64,000 nt of DNA, from contig CM067082.1 in the NCBI GenBank assembly GCA_034008185.1, positions 153,099,395 to 153,163,394 on the forward strand, written 5' to 3'. A program made the translations under genes and the position numbers. Source of the DNA: Gorsachius magnificus. Taxonomy: Eukaryota; Chordata; Aves; Pelecaniformes; Ardeidae. Shown here piece by piece: positions 37,136 through 48,150 of this stretch (the first letter of the stretch is position 1; every line of letters starts with the position of its first letter). The notes beneath the pieces were generated by a model. That model ran no database searches. It saw only the letters and a list, made by a program, of their open reading frames with translations, and was not told the DNA's origin.

Positions 37136-38072
37136 TGATGGATGCACTCAACCCCTTAACCAAACTAGGAGTAGTTTGGTACAGGTTCCAAAGGAGGTAA
37201 AGGCCTGAGCCATAGCTGGGACAACAACTCCACTAGTTTCAATCTGTTCTTTAAAAACCCACAAAGGAGCAGAGTGACACAGTGAGCATCGATGCATATG
37301 AGCTTGGAACACCAATCATGCAATTAACACATGAATAGCTGGTGGCTTTTCCAAGACTCATTTATCAAGGAACAAAGTAAGTTGTGGGCACAAGGAGTCT
37401 CGTGCATACGTTTCCCATCACATGTAATTTGAGTACAAGCCAACCACTTTATTCTATAAATATGACAGCCTAAGTGAGCCCTCCTTGAGCAATCCCTGCT
37501 CGGCTGCGTGGCTGCGTGGCAGTGATCTCCCCTTGAACTGGGTCACCTCTCAAGGTTGCCCCTCGGGGCAAAGAGACCTTTTGCCAATGGCAGATCTTTG
37601 GTAAGTGACTGACAGCATGCTGAATGAAATATTACTAATCCATGTAGCTATTAAATATTAATTACTATAAACTTTGTATAGATAATTCCGTTAGACATAA
37701 ACCATTGCCCAGGTCTGAGACTAGGATTGGACCTAGTCGCACCTAAGCTCCATCAGGAGTTTAGAAAGCAAGGGGGTCCACTCTGAACCTCATGACTCAA
37801 CGGGAGGGTCCTCCTTACCCTTTTCATCTCCAGTCTCTGCGTGCATCATTCTAACTCGATTCTAACCCTCAATTTCTCTTTCTATGTTTCATCCATGCAG
37901 TAATTAATAAAGTAAACCTTACCATCAAACTTACTGAACCTTGGTAAACCACTGTTAAACTTTGTTAAATTCCATTGAATTTATTGAACCCTGTCAATTT
38001 ATTATTCCACCTCAATAAAACATATTACTGCTTCTCTCTTTTGAGTAAGGCACATTCTGCTCATTTGTGACA
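37136..38072. mobile_element. 937-bp LTR-like element, candidate solo LTR
   Basis: The segment starts TG and ends CA and is bounded on both sides, with no gap, by the identical heptamer GTCAGAG. It contains a TATA-type box (TATAAATA, 37455-37462), a G/C-rich stretch with a short inverted repeat (GTTGCCCCTCGGGGCAAAG near 37555), and AATAAA hexamers at 37906-37911 and 38014-38019. This order suits U3-R-U5 of a retroviral LTR read on the plus strand. The complement of 37450 also holds an AATAAA, so orientation is not settled. No primer-binding site or retroviral gene adjoins it. A 7-bp duplication is longer than the 4-6 bp usual for vertebrate retroviruses, which weakens the call. Confidence 0.45.
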
Positions 38073-38079
38073 GTCAGAG
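38073..38079 (+). repeat. 7-bp direct repeat flanking LTR-like element, right
   Basis: GTCAGAG directly after the terminal CA of the candidate element, identical to the copy at 37129-37135. Confidence 0.5.
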
Positions 38080-39048
38080 AAAATGAATCTCAGCTAGAGG
38101 GATGTGGGGGGTCAGCAGGCACCTGAAAAGCAGCTATTAAGGCAGGTCTTTAGGCCCTGTATCTGTGATAGAGAAGGCTGTGTCATGTGTTTCAAGTCCA
38201 ACTCCAGCTATCAGCTTCTGAAAACCAGATATATTTGGATTCAGGACTGGATGATAAATGGATTTAGGTCAGGACCTGAATTCCTTAATGTGAGTAGTGT
38301 ATCTTGCTCTGGACTTCATTTCCCATTTCTCTGATGGTGCATGTTTCACGCAGCTGGAGAGTGAGAAATACACACAAAATAAAGTGAAAATTTTCCTCAA
38401 AGACTAATGCTGTTGAGATCTGGCAGGAGAATAGAAGGCAGGTTTTTATTTTGTGCACTGTACACAAACATAGGCATTTTATAAACAAGGAATTGATTCA
38501 ATTGTTTCCAGAGGTATGAGAGCAAGCAAGAGAGCTGAGACTTAGCTATTAAAGACAATCTCAGGAGAGGGAGGGAATCAGTCTCCAGTTGAGCCAGATA
38601 TTTCCTTCTCAAAAAATAAATGAATCAAAGTCACGTTCAGTCAGCCAAATCATCCAAGCAGATGCCAGCATCCCTGGTTTCTGGTGTTTATGTGATTTCG
38701 GGAGAGGGATGCAGCATTCTCTCTAAATGAAGCATCCTGAAGAGGGTCAGGACTGCGGAGTGTCTCAGTCTGGGGATTTTTCAATAAGGTAAAGCTGGTG
38801 AGTCTTAGAGCAGTACCATGCCCCAGATGTACGGGTTTGATTTGTAGCTTGCTGTCAAGCCCCGCTTGGATCCAATTTGTGCCTGCATAGCGCTCCCGAA
38901 GCTACTGCAGGACCGAGCCCCCCGCCCATGCTGGGAGCAGGTCTGCATTGCCTCCCACTTCGCAGAAGGTGGGCCTCACCTCTTGGTCCCCTGTTTTGCA
39001 CTCCTGTACTCTGCCCTGGTTTACACAAAGCAGGCCAAGATGTACTTC
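38080..39048. other. Unique non-coding DNA
   Basis: Nothing recognised. No retroviral leader follows the LTR-like element. Confidence 0.55.
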
Positions 39049-39321
39049 ACAGAATCATAGAATGCTTTGGGTTGGAAGGGACCCCTAGAGGTCATCTAGT
39101 CCAACCCCCCTGCAGTGAGCAGGGACATCTGTAACCAGATCAGGTTGCTGGCCTTGAATGTTTCCAGGGATGGGGCATCTACCGCCTCTCTGGGCAACCT
39201 GTTCAACCTGTTCAACTAAAAAATTTTTTCCTTATACCTAATCTGAATCTACCTTCTTTTAGTTTAAAACCATGGCCCGTTGTCCTATTGCTATAGGCCC
39301 TACTACAAATCTGTCCCCAAC
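39049..39321 (-). mobile_element. CR1 LINE 3' end, antisense
   Basis: It begins with the complement of the CR1 tail (ACAGAATCATAGAATG, 39049-39064), then GGGTTGGAAGGGACCCCTAG, a GTCATCTAGTCCAACCCCCC block and TCTCTGGGCAACCTGTTCAA, and ends near CTGTCCCCAAC. A short tandem duplication, CAACCTGTT twice, sits near 39195, next to a small deletion relative to the usual sequence. The shared words with the copies at 53.8 and 58.4 kb put all three in one subfamily. Only 3' UTR-proximal sequence is present, so no coding capacity remains. Confidence 0.92.
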
Positions 39322-40080
39322 ACAATAAAGTCACTTAATTAGCTCTGGAAAGGGTGCTGCACCACACAGCTACCTAGTCCTTTCTCCATTACCTAGCAGC
39401 CCCAGGAGTAAGGGCACAGACGGGTATCTGCTTCAAGACCTCGGCCCCCAGCTCCCCTCAGGATCTCCAGCTGGTCCCATGCAGAGCAGCCAAGAGCTGG
39501 TTTTTCACAACCAGCCCCAGGGAAATGTGTAAGTGGCTTGAAACACCTCCTTCTCCTTTCCAGAGCTGTTATGTGGATAGTGGTTACTGAGGTGAGCCAA
39601 GGGCTTGGCAGGTCCAGCAGGTCTATGTGTCTCCTTGGTAGGTCCAGATGACACTGGCCAGCTGATGTAAGGGCACAGGAGCTATCTTTAGCATTCCAGA
39701 GAAGGCAGGGTACTCCCAGGCACTGTGAGGGATGGAGGTTTTCCACAGCTCAAAGCCAAGCTCAGTGTTGGGGTCCCTTGCCTGGAGCCCCCACCTTGTA
39801 GACTCCGAGGTCTGTAGCATAGCGAGGCCCAGCAGCAGCGATCGGTGGGGGCATTTCCACCGATAAAAGCCACCTCCAACCACCACTCATGCAAGGAAGG
39901 CTCTGGCACGCAAATCTCCCCCCACAGCATGACTGCATCCCCTGGCTGCCTTCTCCTGCTCCCTGACTCATAGCCCTAACTCAGCGGTGGGCAGGGGGCC
40001 AAGGAGGAGCTGCGATTAACTCACAGCCCCCCGCAAACCTCTCTGAGGAGGGATTTCTACTTAAGGAAGGCATGGAGTAG

Positions 40081-40690
40081 CTCCAGAGGCCAACCCTGCG
40101 GCAAAAGGCGGCTAGGACCCGGGGGAAGCCTGGCTGCTCGCCCTCCCCTGCTGCGTTGCATCCAGCTCCGTACCACGGCAGCTCGGGTTTCTCTCTCACA
40201 TGCCCTGCAATGAGCTGACTCTTCCTCAGGCGGAGAAACACGGGGCCGACGTCAAGCGGCCACCCCGGCTCCCCCCCCCCCCGGGTGGCAGCCTGCCCTG
40301 CCAGCCGCGGGGACACCACGGGGACCTGCCACAGCCACCCCTTGCTCCACGTGAGCCTGGGTGGGAGGGATGGCTCAGCCAGCCGAGTCCCCTTCACCCT
40401 CTCCGAGGGACGTGGCAGGGGAACGTGCCAACATCCATCATTGACAACAAGCCTGGCTTGCTCAGGCGACGGCGCGGCAGAGCAGCATCTCCTCTCCTGG
40501 CAGTGCCAGGGCTGGGGGCAGCCGGCGGTTTGGGTTTGCTCGTGGGCTGGCACAGCTCAGCCCCTCCATTGCCAGCGGTGTCATTCAGCAATTCAATGTG
40601 AGCAATTCCCCTCCGCCTCCTTGCAAGTGAGCAATCCTCCAGCGTCAGCACAGGACGATCTAGCCGTGCCGGCACCTATTCCCTTATTCC
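40081..40690. promoter_or_regulatory. Weak CpG island, promoter candidate
   Basis: About 37 CpG dinucleotides counted by hand in 610 bases of visibly GC-rich sequence, against near absence in most of the window. The observed/expected ratio is roughly 0.6, on the border of the usual CpG-island rule. CpG islands in birds usually mark promoters, so this could be the start of an unannotated transcript or an alternative first exon. No TATA box, first exon or splice donor can be assigned. A 12-base C run sits inside at 40271-40282. Long frames on both strands here are expected from base composition. Confidence 0.45.
40271..40282 (+). repeat. C12 homopolymer
   Basis: Twelve C residues inside the CpG-rich block, followed by GGG. 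Length errors are likely here. Confidence 0.9.
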
Positions 40691-40728
40691 GTGGGGCAGT
40701 GCACATTGGCAAAGAAGGCTGGGGTGGA

Positions 40729-40794
40729 TTTTTGGAGACTGCTTCGTTTCTTTGGAGAATACTTCAATTTTTGGAGAATATTTTTTTTTTTTTT
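40729..40794 (+). repeat. Three-copy 20-bp tandem repeat ending in poly(T)
   Basis: TTTGGAGA recurs at 40731, 40751 and 40770, with similar bases between (ACTGCTTCGTTTC, ATACTTCAAT, ATATTTTTT). The unit is about 20 bases and runs into a T14 tract. It looks like a young minisatellite seed just downstream of the CpG-rich block. Confidence 0.7.
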
Positions 40795-43700
40795 GCATGA
40801 CTGGCATTTCTGCACAACTATGGATACATGGATGCACAGATACACTTCCAGCAAAAAGGGCCCCTCTTTTGTAGCAGCCTGAGCCCCTGGAGGAAAAGTG
40901 TTCCTGGGAGAAAAACTCACACTTCTGGGAAAATTGCACAGAGCGTGTCATCCTAGGATTTCTGCTCTGCCAACATTTCTGTGTGCCCTGGGCTCGGTGT
41001 TTGCCTACTGGAGGTCAGATCCCAGGGTGACCATCTGGATCCATATCGGTGCCTGGGCCAGTGTGTGGTAGGTCTAGGCCTGCTCAAACTAAAATATAAA
41101 GAGAGAGGGAGACCAAGAAACAGGCAGTTTTATAAAAGGTTGTCTGAAAGCTGGATTCCCACCAAAACCAGAATGGAAAATATGATCAAACCTGAGGGAG
41201 AGAGGTTTGGCCAAGAAGGACCCTGACCTTCCTGAGCAACCAAAGAGACCTGTCACAGACTTGAAACCTGGCATGAGACACACACATGGAGTAACAAATG
41301 CAGAAGCTTATAAGCCACGCTGTATAAATAGGGACCTCTCACAGCAATTCCTCATAGCTCCTGATGAGATGTGAACAGACTCACAGGTTGTGGAAGACAG
41401 CATATGGCCTTGCCACTTGCAGTATCAGGGCTGCAACGAGCCAAGAAGGTTGCTTCTAGCCTGGTGGCTTTTCACCATGACAAATGGTGCTATGGAGTCC
41501 TTCAGCTGGATGCCATCTGCCCACCCCACTTGCAAAGTTGGTCTGGAGCTTTTCAGCAGAGGTGCTGAGAAACCATAATTCTGGCACTGACCCCTGGAGA
41601 TGTATTTGTGGACCAGGGGGTAGGGTTTATTTATCTTGCTCCGGGCATCTACACTGCTGTCAGATGAAATAAGTGGAGAGCCACACATGGGGGTCCTGCC
41701 TCTCCCCCTGCTTGGTGCAATGCACATCCTACTGCCGACTGCTGACCCAGGGAAGCCGGCTGATCTTGGGCCAGGCACAAAGAAATCGCTTTGTGCAGTC
41801 CTGGGGCTGAGCACATCACTTCCAGCTGTGACCACAAGCAGGTGCTTCCCAGGAAAGTGAGATGCTCTATCCCAGGGTTCACACTCGTCCTCATATCTGC
41901 TCTCTGTATTTACCACTGCCTCTCAAAATGCGCATCATTACTTTGTTTTCGGTTCATGTGGTTGAACATGGTCACGGCCCCTAAACTGGGCCTGCTGGGT
42001 CAGCTACAGCACTAATGCCGGTAATGCTCAATTAAGGAATAACTTGCCCCCAGCAATCCAGCTCCTGTCTGCAAGAGATGGGGTCATGAAGAATCACCGC
42101 CCATCCATTTCCTCCTGATCTCAGGTTCCTTCAGATGTTCGGCTGCAGAAAGTACAATTTTCCAAGCTGTAGCTAGCCAAGGGCACTTACCACCAACAGC
42201 CCTGACCCCGAGAGGTTTCTTCAGAACCACCTGGTCTCCCTGTGAAGCTTCTATCGCATCGCATCTGACAGCAACTCATAAATCAGCCTGCAGTTGCTGG
42301 CAACCCCTTTGAGGATCCTGGCCTGCGGTTTGTGTTTGCGATGAAGTATGTGTGCAGGTGAGGAGAGCCCTGGGGGAAGGCAGCCAGCTAGGGATGCAGC
42401 CGCCAGCTCCAGGAGCACCCCCGGGTCCCACGCTCACCCGTGGCCAGCCCAGCAGTCACAGCGCGGTGGTGCCACGAGGGCTGGATTCGGCCGTGAGCGG
42501 TGCAAGTTGCTGCTCAGCCAACCCCTTCCCACCTCGCCTGCAGCTGCAGCCACGCTGGAGAGCACTGCGATTGCCTCCCCGTCCTCCCAGCACGGCTTCA
42601 TCTGATCATGTCAACTATTTTTTCTGGCCTGCTTCTTCCCCAACAAACTCACCTCTCCGTTTCAGCAGAGATTCAATCCGCAACATTCGGAGGAGATTAC
42701 ATTTGAATTTGGGATCAACGCTGCAAAGTAGAGCTGAGCTCACCACCACCCCTCCTTTCCCAAGTCTGTGTTCAAGAATACAGTTTGGTCAAAATCACTG
42801 GATTTTCATACTATGGAAAGAGCCATAGACTAAACTACCCTGGACCATATTTTATTTCTTTCCTTGAATAAACTGAGAAGTTTATTTGCAGCGCCAAAAT
42901 AAAATAAAATACAGCAGTTAAAAATAAAACTCTGAATCTCACCAATAACAGAGCCCAGCAAGTATTTCCATCTAATAGTAATGCATTACATACGGACTCT
43001 GGGCTGCACTCTCCCTTCGAAGATCATGGGAATTTTGACATTTATTTCTGTATAAAAAATAAAATGCTGAATGCTCAGTAAGAGTCTGGTTGGCTGCTGA
43101 CTGAAACACTTTGCAAAGTGAAATCATCCCACACTTTCTGTCCAAGAACTGCTGCCTTCCCTGAGCCTCACACCAGGAATATGGGTTTGCAAGTCCAAAG
43201 CATTGGGAATAGGTGGTTTGAATGCAAGCTGGCAGCTTTACTGTGTCCACCCATCTGCTTCTGGTGATGTGACATGGCACCCATGTGACGTCAAAAGGGC
43301 TGTTGGGTGACTTTCTCCCCTGTGTCCCTGTTACACAGGGAAGTAGATTTGGAGCATTGCCTTTCCACTGCATGTGGGGAAACTGGAGACAGGGAGGAGA
43401 AATGACAACCCATGGGAGACACCAGAACTGGGTCTCCTGACTTTTCAGGTTGATGTTGTCTTGCTCTGGGTCAAACTGACTATCCTACCACTTTGCTCAT
43501 CCCAGTAGACAGCCCAGGTGAAGATGACCTTGAAACACTAATGGGCAGAGTATGCAACCAGAATTCAAGAAATCAGTGAGAAACAGAGACTTTCTACAAC
43601 CTTGGACCACCAGATCCTCGATCTCTACCCAGTCAATGGAAAAAAGCAGTAATAGTGAATTAGAGGATCTCCCTTGGCTGACACAGACGTGTTTGCACTG

Positions 43701-45971
43701 GCAGGCGGTCCGGATTGCTCTTTTGAACAGCAGTGCCATTGAAAACGTTTCAAAGACAGCCTTTAATCTGGCCTTCTGTCATCTCTTAACTGACCGACAA
43801 TTTCAACACATGAAAGTTCTGCTAAAACCTGAACACGTATCGCTTCCCCTCCACCCATCTACAGCTAATGATTAATGTACTGGGGCAGCAAATGGTAGAA
43901 GCTGATCTTTAATGAACAAAGAGTCTGTTGCAAAACACACCTCCAGCCCTGCAGACTGCCAGCAGTTTTGTCTGAGAATTGCACCAGCTTCACGGTCCTT
44001 ACTGTCTGCAAGCACCAAGTCCTCATGCCAAGGACCAAGAAGTCTGGCTGAAACTTTCTTCTGTGTTCAGAAAGGATCTATTCTTGATAATGAGAGTTTG
44101 ATCCCAGATTGTGCCACTTAGTCATATATGTTGATATATAGCAACAACATAACAGTAAATAACAGATTTCCATCCCTTCTTTCCTCCTCTTGGAATTTAA
44201 GCTGAAAATCTTTCCATTTTTTGTTGTCCTTCTCCAAAAGGAGACGGGAAAGCCATATTTGTAAGCAGCTCAGTTGCAGAGGAGTGCTAAACAAGATGAA
44301 ACAGAATCCCTGCCAAAGCAGTGGAACAAAGATTTCACATACGCTGAGCAAAAAGCTCCCCGTTCCTTACTCAACCCCCTTTTGTTATGGGATGAGTAGG
44401 AGACCTAGCCCAACACTTGCCCTGAGTGACCTGACTAACGCTCCTGTCTCATAGTCTTCTTCAGATCAGTGAATACATTTGCACCCAAAGGGATTAGTTC
44501 CAATGCACAACTTTCTATAAACATCCTTATCTTATGGAAGTAACCTCTGGGGATTACCCTTGGTAACCCCACCTCCCTTTGTATCCCATTTTCTGCTTTC
44601 CTACAGGGTTAGAATTACTATCCCCTTCAAATTTTTTCCTGTGGATGAAGTGCTATTGAAACCACAACAGCGTCTGCCTGGATAACTTTCTTTTCCCCAT
44701 AGGCACTTCGCAACCTTCTCACCAGTAGACTAGTGTGATGTTCTTCATACCAGGTGAGCTGTCCTAGGAGACCTGGAGTTTATATTACCTGGCTGAAAAC
44801 AGACTAGGAGTGAAAAGGTAGGAGGAAATTCAGTCTGAGCAAAGAAAAGTTGAGAGGAATGAAAAAATTCAGGGAAAAAGGAGAAATGGGGAAAGACGCC
44901 AGTCCTAGAAGGCAGCATAATTCAACTGCTTATTTGGCAAAAGTGGCAAGAGTCAGAGAAAATGCAGAAGGGGTTTTGTAGTGATCAGAAGTTAAAAATA
45001 ATAGGAACAGTAACAAACTGGTGGCTTGCAGAAAAAGGGAATAGGGAGATGAATGAGACTGCATAGATGAAAAAGATGGGGGTGGCAGCTGCTTCTGGGA
45101 AGGGAGCTATCTGGGGTGAAGAGGCTACAGTTCAGAAAGGAAAATCCCATTGCAGGAGAAACACCGAGAACAAGGTTTTCTCTTGACCCTTGTTCCCAGG
45201 AAGGGGGCACTGGGACATTGTGGCATGTCTACACGGTCAGCTAGGATTGCTGGGATTTCACATCACTTGCATCTTTGGATTTTCTGGTGGAGAAGGCGAG
45301 GGAGGATGTGCTCTCTTGGTAGTTCTCCACCCTCTGACAGGTTGCTGTCAGGTCCTGCACTGGCAGCAGACCTTTCTCCAGCTTGTCTTTTCTGATGTTT
45401 GCTGAGTGATCAGTCAAACCACTGGCCCAAAACCTCATGACCCAGACCTGCCTGGACATATGATCTGACAGGAGGGCAGGTACAATTCCATCATGCGGAC
45501 ATGGCAAAGCTACAGTAACACCAACTGATTCCGGTCCCTACCAGATCCCAAAATATAACGCTAGGATGGCACAAATGCCAGGAGGTATTTCTCATTTAGT
45601 GGTCAAGGGCTAAAACCAGACCGGGATAATGTTTTTTTTTCCAATCAGAAAGGACCCCTGGGAGGAGTAATTTTTTTCTTTACTTGCAGGACTCATATAG
45701 GTAGATCACTGCACCACATCCCCATGACCCAGAAACCTCATGTAGATGGGGACCACGATGCATACTGGGCTGAATGGCTGCCAGTGGCCTGTGGGACATT
45801 GCGTGGAAAAGGGGCAAATGCATGAAATCTGGGCAGGAACGGGAGACAGATGTGATTTGTACCCTAAGTGCTTAAGGCGTGACAGATCTGGGACACTAGT
45901 AGCTCTCACAACATCCTCACCAACACTTCTATTTACTGGTATGTGGTTTTGGTAGCAACAAGAAGCTACAA

Positions 45972-45982
45972 GGGGGGGGGGG
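45972..45982 (+). repeat. G11 homopolymer
   Basis: Eleven G residues preceded by ACAA and followed by AGGAACCC. A simple run. Confidence 0.9.
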
Positions 45983-46320
45983 AGGAACCCTCAATGAAAA
46001 AATCAATGGAAACAACCATGAGGCCATCTTTATAGGCTGTAAGATACATGGAAGCCACAAGCAATTAATTTGCAACAAAAATCACCTTTAAACAACCTTT
46101 TTTTAGTCATTCTAGAAAAGCATAACACAGCAGGAGTTCCACTTTTCATGAAGTTTTGCATGCCAATCCAAGGAACCCGTTTTGTACTTTATAGCCCTTA
46201 TGTTCAACTTTTAATTATTAGCTTTTTCCCCTTGTAAATTTAAATCCACTCCCATTACATTTAGGCAATAATAGTGAAACCCTCCTTTAGCTAATTTAAC
46301 GCCTTTAAATTCCTATGGAA

Positions 46321-46405
46321 GGTAGCCAAAGATCTTGCAACCTAATGGATAGTAAAATGTCTACCTTTTATTAGGGGAGGCAAGTTCAAATCCTGCTATG
46401 GTTAT
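46321..46405 (+). mobile_element. tRNA-like core, candidate ancient SINE
   Basis: GCAAG TTCAAAT CCTGC at 46380-46396 has the shape of a tRNA T-arm: a 5-bp stem with four pairs around a 7-base loop, and a B-box-like AGTTCAAATCC. No acceptor stem can be built with the expected spacing, so it is not a working tRNA gene. tRNA-derived SINEs such as MIR-type or other amniote elements keep exactly this core. The surrounding 46.08-46.56 kb looks like conserved A/T-rich non-coding DNA, and fossil SINEs are sometimes found in such elements. The family cannot be named. Confidence 0.3.
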
Positions 46406-47348
46406 ATTTATTAAAAGAGGCTGTTAGTTAACTTTTTTTTTGTTTGTTTACCATTGAGAGGACTAAAGAGAAATCTTTGCACATTGTGCTAAAATGACAG
46501 TGAAATATGTAGCAGCTTGTCCAAAGTATTTCGCATCCCCTAAAGACAACATAGGAAAACAATAGCTTGAGCCCATAGAAATACACACACCTTCAGGCAA
46601 AATGGAAGAGAGTTACCATTGCCACCATCAAATTAAGCAAGAGGAAGAAAAAAGGTTGTTGGACTGACCATGCTCAAGCACCACACTGAGCAGAGGGATG
46701 TTTGTGAAGGCCAGGGGAAAATTTTCATCTGGCTCAGGGCCTTAATTTTTTACTCTTCATTCCACTGGAAGATGATGGCAAACCTTCTGCTGATTGCACT
46801 AGAAGACCATAGATCTCCAAGCCTATCTCAGCTTCGTCCTAAAAGGTGATACAAAACCAATGGCTACTACCAGCAAACACATCACTCAGTGTATTCATGG
46901 TCAGCCTAGAGCCTGTTCCCTTCTTCCACAGCTACCAGATTCTGATCTCAAAAGGACAGCACACCCAGCAAGGATAGGGTGGGAAGAGCAACCTCCATGC
47001 CATATTTCACGTTTCATGGCACTGACCTCAGTTACACAAGTACTTCTTATACCAAGAACACCTTCTGAAAACTTGCTGTTAGCACACTGATGACTAACTA
47101 GTTCTGGTTTTCGTTGTCACTATTTTCCTCTTAGTGCAGGCAATTTAAACCAACTTTCCACCCTATTGCATTGATGGAGTAGCCTCTGTGATCCACAAGA
47201 AGCCCAAGTCTTTTATGTCATATATGTTTCAGATCCATAAGCCTGCTCACATTTGCTTTGAATGCACCATGACTTCCATCCTTATCCTGATGAAGTGGCC
47301 AAAGACTTGTGTTTACACCTGTACAATCTTCCATCTTGTTTTCAGTGA

Positions 47349-47926
47349 TATTGTGGTTTAACCCCAGCCAGCAGCTCAGCCCCACGCAGCCGCTCACTCA
47401 CTCGCTCCCCCCACAATGGGATGGGGGAGAGAATTGGAAAGGTAAAAGTGACAAACTAGTGGGCTGAGATAAAGACAGTTTAATAGGGAAAGCAAAAGCC
47501 ACACGCCAAAGCAAAGCAAAGCAAGGAATTCATTCACTGCTTCCCACTGGCAGGCAGGTGCTCAGCCATCCCCAGGAAAGCAAGGCTCCATCATGCGTAA
47601 CGGTGACTTGGGAAGACAAACGCCATCACTCCCAATGTCCCCTCCTTCCTTCTTCTTCCCCCAGTTTCTGTGCTGAGCATGACGTCATATGGTATGGAAT
47701 AGCCCTTTGGTCAGTTTGGGTCAGCTGTCCTGGCTGTGCCCCCTCCCAGCTTCTTGTGCCCCTGGCAGAGCCAAGAGCTGAGAAGTCCTTGGCCAATCTT
47801 AGCACTACTTGGCAACAACTAAAACATCAGTGTGTTAACAACATTCTTTTTGTACTAAATCCAAGAGACAGCGCTATGTCAGCTACTAGGAAGAAAATTA
47901 ACTCTATCCCAGCTGAAACCAGGACA
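47349..47926 (-). mobile_element. Solo LTR of an avian endogenous retrovirus, copy B
   Basis: The LTR runs from TATTGTGGTTTAACCCCAGC at 47349 (the first G of the usual TGT has changed to A) to GAAACCAGGACA at 47926. The minus strand therefore begins TGTCCTGG and is the likely sense strand. Flanking pentamers AGTGA (47344-47348) and AGTGG (47927-47931) differ by one base and fit the 5-bp duplication of ERVL-type (class III) viruses. A perfect TGACGTCA palindrome lies at 47680-47687 and a minus-strand ATTAAA at 47479-47484. Where related LTRs, as I remember them, carry a TATA box just downstream of the CRE, this copy reads CACAGAAA. No viral genes adjoin it. It is the better preserved of the two near-complete copies. 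Confidence 0.88.
47680..47687. promoter_or_regulatory. CRE palindrome in LTR copy B
   Basis: TGACGTCA is the perfect cAMP-response element bound by CREB/ATF dimers. It sits in the presumed U3 region of the LTR and still holds its central CpG. The equivalent site is missing in the copy at 11.8 kb. Confidence 0.6.
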
Positions 47927-48054
47927 AGTGGTTTGGTCCTGCAGGAGACTCTAGAGAAGAAAATCATGAAGTGCTTCTGCTGCCATAATTTGTGCAAGAA
48001 GATGTTCATTTAAACCCAAGGACAACCCTGGGTTTCCTGCTTCTTTCCAGATTC

Positions 48055-48150
48055 ATCACTAAGTATTCTATTCAGTTTTGGGGATCATGATGCAAAGTAT
48101 GCAGGAAATGAATGGAATAGTTGGAATACCAACAAAAGTAGAGTCTATTT
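48055..48150 (+). mobile_element. Possible decayed CR1/L3-like LINE fragment
   Basis: The words AAGTATTCTATTCAGTTTTG and GGAAATGAATGGAATAG line up with the CR1 ORF2 section GAATACTGTGTTCAGTTTTG...GCTGGAACAG, the LEYCVQFW block of the copy at 7.2 kb. The match is short and broken, so the call is weak. Confidence 0.35.

Larger units (their letters stand above)
39322..47348. other. Non-coding DNA with a GC-rich part
   Basis: No exon recognised. 39.9-40.7 kb is GC-rich with a weak CpG island, and 42.34-42.62 kb is a smaller GC-rich patch with about 15 CpGs. Open frames of up to 190 codons on both strands in these patches are attributed to composition. 46.08-46.56 kb is complex A/T-rich sequence with a tRNA-like core. 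The remainder shows nothing recognisable. Confidence 0.5.

Noticed and set aside
39981..40553. 190-codon open frame on the minus strand
   Set aside because: It lies in the GC-rich CpG block where frames on both strands are open. The residue composition is Pro/Arg/Gly/Ala-rich without a recognisable domain. Attributed to base composition.
46380..46396. Functional tRNA gene
   Set aside because: A T-arm-like stem-loop exists, but no acceptor stem pairs at the required distance.
47558..48013. 151-codon open frame on the plus strand
   Set aside because: It runs antisense through the LTR at 47.3-47.9 kb and into flanking DNA. Not a gene.
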